A stretch of DNA of 64,000 bases from GCA-003244245 sp036266995 (GCA_036266995.1 DATAWX010000017.1:124001-188000), one strand, 5' to 3'; positions 27,186 to 35,919 are shown, numbered from the stretch's first letter. Numbers and translations: made by a program. Notes: generated by a model from the sequence alone, not told the origin.

Positions 27186-28019
27186 GTGGACCTTGAGTCG
27201 GTAGCTGATGAGCTGTATTCGCTACCCAAGCAGGAGTTCACAGCCGCCCGCAACGCCTTCGCCCAGCGATCTCGCGAGCAGGGCCATCGTGAGCTGGCCG
27301 GGCAGATCGGCGCGCTGCGCCGACCCTCAACTGCGGCATGGCTGGCCAACCGGCTGGCCCGTGAGCATCCGGAGCAGATCCGGGCGCTGATGGAACTGGG
27401 AGACGGGCTGAGGGAAGCGCAACGCCAGCTGCAGGGCGACCAGTTGCGCCGGTTATCGCAGCAGCGTCACGAGTTGGTCCACGCCGCCGTCCAGCAGGTA
27501 CACGTCCTGGCTCGCGCGGCCGGCCACCCGGTCAGCGATGCGGTCACCCGTGACTTGGTCAACACCTTCACCGCCGCGGTGAACAGCTCCGCTGCGGCGC
27601 AGGAGCTGGCCCGTGGGCGCCTCACCACGGCGCTGGACCCCGCCGACGCCGCAGCTGATCTGTTCGCCGGAGCCGGTGCACGTGCAACGAGCCGGCGCGA
27701 CCCGGACGTCGCTGACGGGCCGGATGAGCTTGCGCATCGAGAACTGGAGCGCGTGCGGACCGAGGCGGCCGACGCCCGCACCGCACGCGACGAGGCGCAA
27801 CGCGCGCTGACCGACGCCGAGCGGGCGGTGGACGACGCAGCTACCGCGCTGCGGGATTTGCGCGCCCGCCTGGCGGCCGCCGAGCAGGCTGAGCACGAGG
27901 CGCGCGGCCGGGCGGGGTCAGCGCAGCATGACGTCGAGGCCGCAGACCGGGCGGCCCGGGAGGCACAGCAACGGGTGAATGAGCTGGAAGTCCAGGTCGC
28001 CCAGCACAAAAGCCGGTGA
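27186..28019 (+). CDS. Coiled-coil protein of unknown function
   Basis: 277 residues. The first roughly 170 form a helical domain (SLPKQEFTAARNAFA, STAAWLANRLARE); residues about 175-277 are Ala/Glu/Arg-rich heptads, a long coiled coil. No signal peptide. It lies 32 bases after the EccE-linked gene and 47 before ku, all on the same strand. A similar arrangement beside Ku genes is plausible but cannot be verified here. Confidence 0.75.
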   Translation: MDLESVADELYSLPKQEFTAARNAFAQRSREQGHRELAGQIGALRRPSTAAWLANRLAREHPEQIRALMELGDGLREAQRQLQGDQLRRLSQQRHELVHAAVQQVHVLARAAGHPVSDAVTRDLVNTFTAAVNSSAAAQELARGRLTTALDPADAAADLFAGAGARATSRRDPDVADGPDELAHRELERVRTEAADARTARDEAQRALTDAERAVDDAATALRDLRARLAAAEQAEHEARGRAGSAQHDVEAADRAAREAQQRVNELEVQVAQHKSR

Positions 28020-28066
28020 GAAACTGTGCTCGACCGGGATGCGGGCGACGGCTCTGAGGAGACAGC

Positions 28067-28858
28067 GTGGCACGAGCTATCTGGACCGGGACGATCAGCT
28101 TCGGGCTGGTCTCCATCCCGGTCGGGCTCTACAGCGCGACCGAGGACCACACCATCCACTTCAACCAGTTCCAGCGCGGTACCGCTGACCGGATCCGCTA
28201 CCAGCGGGTCAATGCGCGGACCGGCAAGGAGGTCGAATACGCCGACATCGTCAAAGGTAGAGACGTCGGCGACGGCGACTTCGTGATCGTCGAGCCGGAG
28301 GAACTGGAGGCCATCGCGCCCGGCCGGTCCCGGAGTGTCGAGATCACCAGCTTCGTCGACCTGGACGAGATCGACCCGGTCTATTTTCAGAAGACCTACT
28401 GGATCGCACCCGACGGCGAGCAGTACGTCCGCCCGTACGCCCTGCTGGCCGAGGCCCTGGCGCGGACCAATCGCGCAGGTATCGCCACCTTTGTCATGCG
28501 CGGCAAGGAGTACCTCGCCGCGATCCGCGCCGACAACGGTGTGCTGGCGCTGGAGACCCTGCTGTTCGCCGACGAGGTCCGTAACCCGGCCGACGCATTG
28601 GATAACCTGCCGGAACATGTACCGGCTCGGGGCAAGGAGCTGGAGATGGCCACGGCGTTGATCGAGTCGATGAGCGAGCCGTGGAATCCGGAGAACTATC
28701 GCGACACCTACACCGAACGGGTGGAGCAGCTCATCGACGCCAAGCGCCGCGGCCGCGAGATCGTCACCGAGGCCGAGCCGCGCGAGCCCACCGGGACGTC
28801 GGACCTGCTGGAAGCCCTGCAGCGCAGCGTCGACTCGGTACGCAGCGGCGGCCGATAG
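28067..28858 (+). CDS. ku: Non-homologous end-joining protein Ku
   Basis: 263 residues. Homodimeric ring protein that binds DNA double-strand ends and recruits LigD. MARAIWTGTISFGLVSIPVGL at the N-terminus is the Ku signature, and the core beta-barrel and DNA-bridge sequences (YQRVNARTGKEVEYADIVKG) follow. The basic C-terminal extension is short. No ligD lies in the window. Confidence 0.95.
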   Translation: MARAIWTGTISFGLVSIPVGLYSATEDHTIHFNQFQRGTADRIRYQRVNARTGKEVEYADIVKGRDVGDGDFVIVEPEELEAIAPGRSRSVEITSFVDLDEIDPVYFQKTYWIAPDGEQYVRPYALLAEALARTNRAGIATFVMRGKEYLAAIRADNGVLALETLLFADEVRNPADALDNLPEHVPARGKELEMATALIESMSEPWNPENYRDTYTERVEQLIDAKRRGREIVTEAEPREPTGTSDLLEALQRSVDSVRSGGR

Positions 28859-28859
28859 T

Positions 28860-29387
28860 TCGCGTCGACCGGGTGCGGGTCGCCAGTTCGGAAAGTACTG
28901 GGTGACCAAACGCGGCCCGCCGTTCACCGCCGAAGCACTGGAGTGTGTCGGCGGCAATGGTTACGTCGAGGAGTCGCACATGCCGCGGCTCTACCGCGAG
29001 GCGCCGCTGAACTCGATCTGGGAGGGCTCGGGCAACGTCAACGCCCTCGACGTGCTGCGCGCGCTGGGCAAGGAGCCCGCGACCGGGGATGCGCTGATGG
29101 CCGAGCTGACGCCGGCAAAGGGCGCCGACCAGCGGCTGGATGCGGCCCTGCACCGCCTCGGCAGCGAACTGTCCGAGCTCGACGGCGTCGAGGGACGCGC
29201 GCGGCGACTCGTCGAGTCGATGGCGCTGGCCCTGCAGGGCTCGCTGCTGGTGCGCTACGCCCCGCCAGCCGTCGCCGACGCCTTCTGCGCCACGCGACTC
29301 GGCGGCGACTGGGGGCATACCTTCGGCACGTTGCCGGCTACCGCCGACGTAGCCGCGATCCTCGACCGCGCATTGCCGGACACGTGA
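28860..29387 (+). pseudogene. Acyl-CoA dehydrogenase (AidB-like) C-terminal remnant
   Basis: The reading LECVGGNGYVEESHMP, LYREAPLNSIWEGSGNV and ALDVLRAL is the C-terminal part of AidB-type acyl-CoA dehydrogenases, down to a normal-looking end. The N-terminal domains and most of the FAD site are missing: homology appears right after the ku stop (AGRQFGKYWVTKR), with no upstream continuation. A GTG at 28902 could still yield 161 residues, but not a working dehydrogenase. Confidence 0.8.
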
Positions 29388-29393
29388 TAACCG

Positions 29394-29795
29394 TCACGGC
29401 TTTGGCAGCAGCACCTCACCCTCAAGACCGTCCGGATCTCGGAAGAAAATACTCAAGGCCTTGCCGAAGTCGTTGACCGTGCCGTCGCTGGCTCCGGCGT
29501 CGACCAGTCGGCTCCGGATCGTCTCGAAGGCCTCTTGGGACGCGGCAGCCAGTCCGACGTGATCGATGCGTCCGCGTCGCCACATAGGAGTCTGGCGATC
29601 GGCCTCTGTGTTGCCGTCGATCACGAAGACATTCAGCTGCGTGGCTGGGCCGATATCGATAACAGTCATCGTCTCGCCGGGTCCGTGCTCACGCGTGGGT
29701 CCGACGACAGCATCGAACACCGTCGTGTAAAACCGGCCAAGCCGATCGACGTCCTTGGAGATCCAGGCGATGTGGTTCACGCCGTCCAACAGCAT
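29394..29795 (-). CDS. VOC (glyoxalase/bleomycin resistance) family protein
   Basis: 133 residues with two beta-alpha-beta-beta-beta modules. Likely metal ligands are the His in GVNHIAW, the His in RIDHVGLAA and the Glu in GLEGEVLLP; FFRDPDGLEGE is the family C-terminal signature. The ATG at 29795 has GGAGGAG 7 bases upstream. Substrate unknown. Convergent with the acyl-CoA dehydrogenase remnant. Confidence 0.85.
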   Translation of the reverse strand: MLLDGVNHIAWISKDVDRLGRFYTTVFDAVVGPTREHGPGETMTVIDIGPATQLNVFVIDGNTEADRQTPMWRRGRIDHVGLAAASQEAFETIRSRLVDAGASDGTVNDFGKALSIFFRDPDGLEGEVLLPKP

Positions 29796-29870
29796 CTTTG
29801 ACTCCTCCCACGACTTGAGGGCCAACCCCACCGTAGCCGTTCGTGTCCCTCGATGCGGCAGGATCACCCC

Positions 29871-29998
29871 GTGCCTACCCACGTCGCACTGCTACGCGGC
29901 ATCAACGTCGGCGGCCGTAACCGGGTCGCCATGGCCGACCTGCGCGCGCGCTCGTGACCTCTCTTGCGCACACCGACGTGGCGACCTATATCCACAGC
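29871..29998 (+). pseudogene. DUF1697 protein, 5' fragment (interrupted)
   Basis: The GTG at 29871 starts PTHVALLRGINVGGRNRVAM, a DUF1697 N-terminus. A two-base expansion of a CG run near 29943-29950 shifts the frame; in the shifted frame the reading continues LVTSLAHTDVATYI and then stops matching at about 29998. The rest of the gene resumes near 37968, so this gene is both frameshifted and split by the insert. Confidence 0.88.
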
Positions 29999-30110
29999 CA
30001 TCACATGCCCCCGTGTGCCACCCGAAACGATCCGAAACCGCCCCTATCGTGGGAAAATAGCCGGAATGGCACGGAACCAGTGACAGTTTTCGGCATGGGA
30101 CGACAGGACC

Positions 30111-31086
30111 TCAGACGGACTTACGGTCCTCAGACGGACTCGGAGCCGCACCGTTGATGATCGCGCCGAACTTGTCCGCCACGGCCGATCGGGAGTCGTC
30201 ATCGGACTCCGGCCACAGGTGCCCATAGGTATCGAGCGTCTCCTGAGCGGTGGCATGCCCGAGGCGCTTCTGCACAACCTTCACGCTCAGCCCATGGTGG
30301 AAACTGGTAGAGAGCAATGTTCCAACCCTGCGAATGTCCCCCGGTGGCTCGAGGGCAAGTCGACCCGCACCGGAAGCGCGGCGACGCGCTGAGGAGCGGA
30401 AGCGACGCGGCAGTCGATCCGATCAGTTGCATCCGATGCAGTTATCCGGCGCTGGATGCAACCGGATCGGCTGCAACATCGTCGCATTCAATGCAACCGC
30501 AGGGTCTATCGCCTGGTCAGGACGCATGTGACGAGGCCTCCACCAACCGACCCTGATCCAGTTCGTACGGTGAGGTCGCAGGCAAGGGCCGTTCATGGAT
30601 CTTGCGGAACGATGCACTCGATGCAACTCTGCTCACTTTCAGCAGACTCGCGTAGTAGTGCCGGAACAAGTGCAGGCCCGTGTTGTCCGGCCAGCCCAGC
30701 GGATCCAGCGCACGCGACAGCGCCTGATTGGTGGTGGATCCCGAGAGCGGCCCTCTGGTACGACCGGTGAAGATCAGACCCTCGGGTCCAGCTTTGCGCT
30801 CGGCGAGCTGCTGAGCCATGACGTCGATCACGCACTGAGCAACCGGGATCGTCCGGTAGCCGGCCGCGGTCTTCGGCGGACCCCACACCGGCACCCTGGC
30901 TCGCACCGCGATCACTTCGGCCCCGTCGAGCTCGGGCAGAGACAGTCCCTTGCACGGGTTCCGGGCGATCAGGCCATCCTCTAACGCCCGCGCGAAGATG
31001 GACGCCACTGTCGCTACGGCACCGCGCACGGTGCGCGGCTTGAGGCCGTGGGTGTGCACGAGCACGCTGACCCACTGCACAACTGC
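30111..31086 (-). pseudogene. Tyrosine-recombinase integrase, broken
   Basis: Two parts of a phage integrase are present. The first (about 31086-30640) covers the core-binding region, GPPKTAAGYRTIPV and the catalytic HLFRHYYASLL. The second (about 30305-30111) has HHGLSVKVVQKRLGHA and the nucleophile Tyr in LDTYGHLWPE. About 330 bases of unrelated DNA separate them. The first part also lacks its N-terminal arm domain and the stretch holding the first catalytic Arg. The protein cannot be active. Confidence 0.88.
30318..30640. repeat. Insert in the integrase with TGCAT...ATGCA motifs
   Basis: This stretch interrupts the integrase reading frame. It contains several near-palindromic motifs of the type TGCA-N5-TGCA: TGCATCCGATGCA (about 30427), TGCACTCGATGCA (about 30610), a related GCATTCAATGCA (about 30485) and looser GGATGCAA units. 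No ORF of recognisable origin is seen in it. Confidence 0.6.
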
Positions 31087-31271
31087 CAGCGGTAGAGCTC
31101 CAGCTCATCGCCCTGACGGAACCCGTCAGGAACCGGGCAGTGCGCCTCTATCCAGTCCGGGACGATCCACAGCGTCGGGAAGTCGACGACGAACTCATCA
31201 GCCGCCTTCGCCACGGCAGGCGACCTCGCCAGGACGCAGCATCGAGCCGAACCCGAACTCGAACTGACCAC
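31084..31271 (-). pseudogene. Phage terminase large subunit, 5' fragment
   Basis: DEFVVDFPTLWIVPDWIEAH and CPVPDGFRQGDELELYRWQL are the N-terminal region of actinophage terminase large subunits, just before the ATPase domain. The homology stops at WQL, where the integrase coding sequence begins in another frame, so a deletion joined terL to int. The ATPase and nuclease domains are gone. Confidence 0.8.
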
Positions 31272-31370
31272 CCGAGGTGGCTTCTAGCGATGGTGGCGCC
31301 GGCGACGACGGTTCCCGATCCGTCGACACCTCAAGAACCCTGCGGCCAAGAATCGCGACCACGAGCCGCA

Positions 31371-31847
31371 TCACGCATCACGCTCAGGTGCCACGACCTT
31401 CAGTCGGGACCGCGACGACGCGCGCCGAGCTCGGGCCGGTGCCGCCGGCTGGCCTTCAGCCTGCTGAACCGCGGCCACGATCCGCCAGCGGTTGCGGAGC
31501 ATCCCCTGCACCGACAGCCCGAGACTGTCGAGGTACTGGCGCACCACCTTCTGCAGCTCCACCGAGGCCATCGGCTGCTCAGCCCGGCCCAGCTGGCGCA
31601 CGAACATCGCCACCTCATAGCGCTGGTCGAGCCGCTCCCACATCACCGCCTGCGGACGGGTCCACAGGTCAGCCCACAGCGCCGCCTCACGATCCGTGGC
31701 TTCGATCAGCGGCCACACCGGCGGCTCGCCGGCTCGGCCCTCACCGGGCAGCGTCGTCCAGCTCGCCTGATCGCCAGGCCGATCCCGGGCAAGCGCGTTC
31801 AGATCCGGCGGCAGGCCGGACACAACGCGAGCACCACCCTTAGGCAT
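31371..31847 (-). CDS. Phage terminase small subunit
   Basis: 158 residues, starting MPKGGARVVSGLPPDLNAL, with WTTLPGEGRAGEPPVWPL and LWADLWTRPQAVMWER, as in small terminase subunits of siphophages of actinobacteria. It recognises phage DNA for packaging. The frame is intact, but with terL lost it has no obvious function. It lies between the HNH and terL remnants, the usual packaging order. Confidence 0.82.
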   Translation of the reverse strand: MPKGGARVVSGLPPDLNALARDRPGDQASWTTLPGEGRAGEPPVWPLIEATDREAALWADLWTRPQAVMWERLDQRYEVAMFVRQLGRAEQPMASVELQKVVRQYLDSLGLSVQGMLRNRWRIVAAVQQAEGQPAAPARARRASSRSRLKVVAPERDA

Positions 31848-32014
31848 CGTCGATCACTCCCCAGCCGCATTGCGCGGCATCGGCAGCAGTCACCTTGCGT
31901 GACTGCGAAAGATCATCGGGAACCTTCTGAACCCTGCGGACCAGGCAGAGCCCTCCCCCGCGCTCGTGGCCCCCTGCCGTTGGGGGTCACCCCCCACCCG
32001 ACCGCGCAGGATCG

Positions 32015-32382
32015 TCACTCTCTGTTATTCCATCCGCCTGGTTGTTCTCGTGCAGTGGTGCGCGAGTGATGTGCATGTGTCATTGACTGCAGGTTGCTCC
32101 AGTCATGACCACGTGGTCCTCGTGGCCAAGGCCGTCGATGTGGTGCACCTCTGTTGCCCATGGCCTCATTACACGTGGCAGTGCTGCGCATTCGTCGCAT
32201 TGGCACAGTGGGTAGGTCTTGAGGTAGGCCTTGCGTGTGCGTTCCCACCGGGCGTCGTACACCGCACCACCGGTGAGGCGGGTAGAGCGGGCTCTCTGGG
32301 TGCAGGCGGGGCAGCGTCCACCGGGGGTAAGGATGAGGCATCCGCGGGTTGCGCAGACGGCTAAGGCGTGGCGGCGTGCCAT
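32015..32382 (-). pseudogene. Phage HNH endonuclease, frameshifted
   Basis: In one frame the reading YDARWERTRKAYLKTYPLCQ and CDECAALPRVMRPWATEVHH is the first half of a phage HNH nuclease. At about 32135 the frame breaks; the second half (HDWSNLQSMTHAHHSRTTAR) continues in the neighbouring frame. HNH proteins of this type sit beside terS and aid packaging. One indel separates it from an intact gene. Confidence 0.8.
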
Positions 32383-32464
32383 GGCTCACCCGCCACGGTG
32401 TCGAATGGTCGGTGGGGGCGGGGCCACCCGCGCCAATGGTGGTACTGCACGGCGCTGACGTTAG

Positions 32465-33094
32465 GTGTCGCTACGCCTGCACTATGGACCCACAACTGAT
32501 GGTGACCGCATCCGTGCTTTCGATTTGGGGGACCTAATCGGCTGGACGTCCTACGGTCCGCTTGCGAGGCTGTGCCGCGTGGTCAGCCGACAGAACGTTC
32601 TCGACCGCATTGGAGCGATGCGGGACCTCTACGCAGTCATGGCCACAGGACTCGTACTTCTTCAGGACCCCATGATCCGCCAACGCCTTCGCGATGCCCG
32701 GTATCACCAGATAGCTTTGCCCAGAACGGGCGAATCGAAGGTCACGATCCTCATCGACCAAGCCTTTGCCGCCGCTGAGGCCGACCCCGCTGCCTTCAAC
32801 CTTACCTACCTGCGAACGCTGGCTGCCATGGTTGTCACAACCGTCGCGGACGATCTTAAGCAACTCGGCTACACGCTCGCCGACACCGACCCAGACGAGT
32901 TCCACGTCCTCAGGCACCTGCGCAACGCAGCCGCGCACGGCAACCGGTTCAATATCAACTCGAAGGCGCCCGCGGTCGTCTTCCGTGAGCTGACGATCTC
33001 GCCCGCAATGAACGGCCAACCCGACGTCTTCTTCACACACGCCACGCCGTCGCTCGTCATGGACCTGGTCAACGCGGTGGCCTCGCATATATGA
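32465..33094 (+). CDS. HEPN-like protein of unknown function
   Basis: 209 residues, mostly helical, with no signal peptide. Near residue 160 it has RHLRNAAAHGNRF, an R-x4-6-H arrangement (R-NAAA-H) typical of HEPN-domain RNases and related abortive-infection proteins. The GTG at 32465 is the first start in the frame, with a poor ribosome-binding site; later starts would cut the helical N-terminus. Placed in a decayed prophage, it may be a defence or toxin gene; that is inferred. Confidence 0.6.
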   Translation: MSLRLHYGPTTDGDRIRAFDLGDLIGWTSYGPLARLCRVVSRQNVLDRIGAMRDLYAVMATGLVLLQDPMIRQRLRDARYHQIALPRTGESKVTILIDQAFAAAEADPAAFNLTYLRTLAAMVVTTVADDLKQLGYTLADTDPDEFHVLRHLRNAAAHGNRFNINSKAPAVVFRELTISPAMNGQPDVFFTHATPSLVMDLVNAVASHI

Positions 33095-33430
33095 CGGGTT
33101 CAGGGCCAGCTTGACGCCGGATCAGGCCGCGGAAGGAGGCCGGGCCCTAGCCGCTGAGGGTCCGGGTGCTGTGTGGCGACCGCTCCCTGTTCCTCAGCGC
33201 AGAGAGCTGGGCCGTGTAGCGGCCGTGTCCCACAGGCACGAACCCAGTGCGGGCGCACTTCGCCTACTGCTCCGCATGGTGACATAGGTGTAACTCATCG
33301 TGCAACAAGCGTCGACCGCTTGGCCTTTCTTCCCCTGCAGTTCAGCCACGATCCCCAGCTCACAGATCTAGCCGTCCCCTGTTCACCTGGCAGACACCGG
33401 ATGTTCACCCCACCGGAAGAGGTTCGCTCC
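33095..33430. other. 336-base stretch without a supported gene
   Basis: An open frame continues leftwards from the next gene to 33173, but that part is Arg/Pro/Ser-rich with no sign of a conserved protein. It should carry the promoter of the two-gene unit that starts at 33431. Confidence 0.5.
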
Positions 33431-34348
33431 ATGAGCCCGCCTTCGGAAGATCCTGGACCTCCGTCCGGCGCTGGGGTTGCGCTCAATGACCTGGATCAGG
33501 TAATCACCACGCTCAGTGCGGCGGCGTACTCGCCACCCAAGTCCCGAGCGCATCGGCACAACCCTTGCGCCAGGAAACCATGGCTACAGATCCAACTGCG
33601 GCTTCCCCACGGGCACGCCACTGTGGATTTGCAGGCCGATCTGGATGTCATCGACGGCGCGGTCACGCTACGGAACTCATTGCAGCATATCAGTCAGCAA
33701 ACCGACCTTGATGAGATCATCACCCCCGACCTTCGTCAGATCATCACCGCGATCAAGGATGCGTTGGCCGATACCCCTCCCGAGGTCCCCGTGCATCAAT
33801 ACAGCCTCGAATTGCCGCCGTCGACCCATTTGAAGCACGTCGGCCAGCGGGCCAACCTGCCGGAGGTCATTGCCGCGCTCAACGATGCAGTAGTCGCTCT
33901 CCCACCATCTGCTATCTCTATCCCGTCCCAGCGGACAGAAACGCTATTGGAGCAGAGAAGTGAGTCGCCAAGATGGTGCCCGGCGACGCCAGAAGGCACC
34001 CCCCCAAGTAGCATCGCTGTAGTGCGTTACCAGCGCCGGTCGTGGTGGGCCGCCTTCGTCGATCGACTTGGCAGCATCTTCAACTTTGCTAGCATCACTA
34101 CTGAACAGCGGAACCTCACTCGTGGATTCCTACAAGGGTTCGGCGGTATTCTGGACCTGTCGGGTCGCTCGCTGGCGCCGCAGCATACTCCTTTCCATGT
34201 CCTGTGGAACCAGCTGCTCGACGTTCCTGATGACGAATTGCGCCAGGTGGACGATGCAGCTGTGTTAAAAGTGCGACAGGCTGATGCACCTGTGTCGAAG
34301 GCGTCGGGAGCTCCGCGTAGTCGAACTGAATCGCCAGATGATGAGTAA
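33431..34348 (+). CDS. Unknown protein with repeated DLDxVI-type motifs
   Basis: 305 residues from the ATG at 33431 (GGAAGAGG upstream). Spaced hydrophobic units recur: DLDQVITTL, DLDVIDGAV, DLDEIITPD, LRQIITAI and LPEVIAAL, suggesting a helical repeat or long coiled coil. Trp-rich RRSWWAAFVDRL precedes a C-terminal helical region. No signal peptide or family recognised. Its end overlaps the next gene by 8 bases, so the two form a coupled pair. Confidence 0.6.
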   Translation: MSPPSEDPGPPSGAGVALNDLDQVITTLSAAAYSPPKSRAHRHNPCARKPWLQIQLRLPHGHATVDLQADLDVIDGAVTLRNSLQHISQQTDLDEIITPDLRQIITAIKDALADTPPEVPVHQYSLELPPSTHLKHVGQRANLPEVIAALNDAVVALPPSAISIPSQRTETLLEQRSESPRWCPATPEGTPPSSIAVVRYQRRSWWAAFVDRLGSIFNFASITTEQRNLTRGFLQGFGGILDLSGRSLAPQHTPFHVLWNQLLDVPDDELRQVDDAAVLKVRQADAPVSKASGAPRSRTESPDDE

Positions 34349-34697
34349 TACCACTCAGTCGGAGGATAATACTGTCACCGAAGCAACGACCAGAGAACTG
34401 CTCCCTCGCATCAGTTTGACCGAGCTTAATGCCATCCAACAAACTAATCTCAAACTGGCATCCGCCGTGTTGGAAATACTAGGAGAGAGGGCCAAAACCT
34501 TATCTAGCATTGAAAGGCGTCAACAGGGCGTCCAAGTGTTGGGTATACTAAGCGGGGTAGCCGTGATACTCACGTTTGGTTTTTGGTCTTTCTTGCTAAT
34601 AAAAGCAGGTCAAACGGTCGGCGGAAGCATTCTGGGATCGGTGGATCTCGGAGCAACAATTGCAGCATTAATAGCGTCGGGTCAACGCAAACGATAG
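34341..34697 (+). CDS. Small protein with two predicted membrane segments
   Basis: 118 residues. A soluble N-terminal helix (about 15-70) is followed by a membrane helix (VQVLGILSGVAVILTFGFW, about 61-85) and a second hydrophobic segment (about 90-115). ATG at 34341, or one codon earlier at 34338; both overlap the stop of the preceding gene. Lower GC than the surroundings. The layout (soluble partner, then two-TM protein) is like effector pairs in defence systems, but no homology is recognised. Confidence 0.6.
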   Translation: MSNTTQSEDNTVTEATTRELLPRISLTELNAIQQTNLKLASAVLEILGERAKTLSSIERRQQGVQVLGILSGVAVILTFGFWSFLLIKAGQTVGGSILGSVDLGATIAALIASGQRKR

Positions 34698-34751
34698 GTG
34701 GCGCAGATCTCCGATTGGTTATCACCACTACTGCGCGTTGCCGCACTTTCC

Positions 34752-34943
34752 TTAGCCTACTAGTGGAATGTGCCACGTCATCGTGCCTACGCACGTCCTG
34801 CGCGCAGCTCTTGTACGTGGACAGGCACCCAGCGGAGTACTGATCCAGTGGTCCCGCACTCCCTCGAAAGCGGCAGCGGTCAGCTCGAACAACTCGGCCA
34901 GCTTCGCCAGCTGCCGCACCGCCTCGGCCTTCTGCTCGTTCAT
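34752..34943 (-). CDS. Small unknown protein
   Basis: 63 residues from the ATG at 34943 with GGAG upstream. The first half is a regular amphipathic helix (QKAEAVRQLAKLAELFELTA); the end is Arg/Cys-rich and may be frame-damaged. It is on the same strand as the small genes to its right and may be the last gene of that group. Confidence 0.4.
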   Translation of the reverse strand: MNEQKAEAVRQLAKLAELFELTAAAFEGVRDHWISTPLGACPRTRAARRTCVGTMTWHIPLVG

Positions 34944-35123
34944 GGCCGTCTCCGTCCGTTCGTTCCCGTGAGCTCGCGACAGCAGGCCTGAAGGAACCGC
35001 CGCAAGGACTCGATCCACCGCCTGCCATCGGGGATGCGTCTGTGCGAGATCACCCGCGACACCCCCCGCAGTGCAGGCCAGGGCAGCGACCCCGGCCGCC
35101 GCCGAGCAGCATCAGCAGGAGCA

Positions 35124-35489
35124 TCACGAGCGCCACCAATGCCAGGGCGGATGCCACGGCCACTGCGGTTGGACGACCAGGGACAGCGCCGTGATGAGCG
35201 CCAGCGCGAACTTGACCACGAAGGCGACCGCAGTACCGGCCACTGCAGCCATCCCGACGTAGACCACGCCACCGTCAGCGAGCCACTGCCCCCAGCCGTA
35301 GGCCGGTATCTCCACCGCAGGGATCACGCGCGTGGTCACGTCCCGGATCCGCAGCTCGCGGTTCGCGAGCCGGTAGGGGCGCATCCGCACCTCGACTCGC
35401 GCGTCGGTGTCCGCGGCGCGCTCCATGGCGGCGCGGATCACCTCAAGGTCGTGTAGCGCGGCGGGCGAACGCACGGCGATCTCACTCAC
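35124..35489 (-). CDS. Small membrane protein of unknown function
   Basis: 121 residues. A soluble N-terminal part (about 1-65; HDLEVIRAAMERAADTDARV) and one or two membrane helices (about 70-107), ending in a Trp/His/Pro-rich tail. The start at 35489 overlaps the stop of the upstream gene as ATGA. Part of a three-gene unit on the minus strand, divergent from the XRE regulator. Confidence 0.55.
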   Translation of the reverse strand: MSEIAVRSPAALHDLEVIRAAMERAADTDARVEVRMRPYRLANRELRIRDVTTRVIPAVEIPAYGWGQWLADGGVVYVGMAAVAGTAVAFVVKFALALITALSLVVQPQWPWHPPWHWWRS

Positions 35490-35695
35490 GGCAGGTCACC
35501 GCCCAGCGCGTCCCGCACCTGCGTCTCGGCGCACGCCTCGCAGGGCTTGCCGCCCGGGCCGTCCATCAGCTCGGCGACCATCATCAGCAGATGCCCGCAC
35601 TGGGCCTTGTAGACGCCGATGGGATGGTCCGCGAACTCGTCGACAGCATGGGAGCGCCAGTCCAGGATGCTGAGAGCCCATTTCACCGGGGCCAT
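35486..35695 (-). CDS. Small protein with CxxC pair, unknown
   Basis: 69 residues. Contains YKAQCGHLLMMVAEL and GKPCEACAE: a Cys-Gly-His and a CxxC that together could bind zinc. The ATG at 35695 shares a base with the preceding stop (TGATG), and its own stop overlaps the next start. Such short metal-binding-type proteins occur next to XRE/DUF397 loci in actinomycetes; function unknown. Confidence 0.55.
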   Translation of the reverse strand: MAPVKWALSILDWRSHAVDEFADHPIGVYKAQCGHLLMMVAELMDGPGGKPCEACAETQVRDALGGDLP

Positions 35696-35919
35696 CAGCC
35701 CAGGAACTCCGTCAACGCATCGCGCAGTTCGGTCGCCGCATCCTCGGCGAGCGTGAGGACGCACTGAGCGGTCACGTGGGGGTCCAGCTCGATCACAGCA
35801 TCACGCTTGGTGGCGACCAGGTTCGTGAAACCACGGGGGCCACCGTGCTCACTGCAGCTCACGTGAATGACCCTGCGAGTGCGCTTCACCGGCGGGGGCG
35901 TCGCGTCGTCGTCGTTCAT
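35695..35919 (-). CDS. Small unknown protein
   Basis: 74 residues from the ATG at 35919. It reads TRRVIHVSCSEHGGPRGFTN, then a helical C-terminus. First gene of a tightly overlapping minus-strand unit. It faces the XRE regulator gene across 182 bases that must hold both promoters. Confidence 0.5.
   Translation of the reverse strand: MNDDDATPPPVKRTRRVIHVSCSEHGGPRGFTNLVATKRDAVIELDPHVTAQCVLTLAEDAATELRDALTEFLG

Noticed and set aside
27186..28019. Coiled-coil protein as an ESX effector
   Set aside because: It has no WXG turn, no export signal of the YxxxD/E type at a helix end, and is not coupled to the ESX genes.
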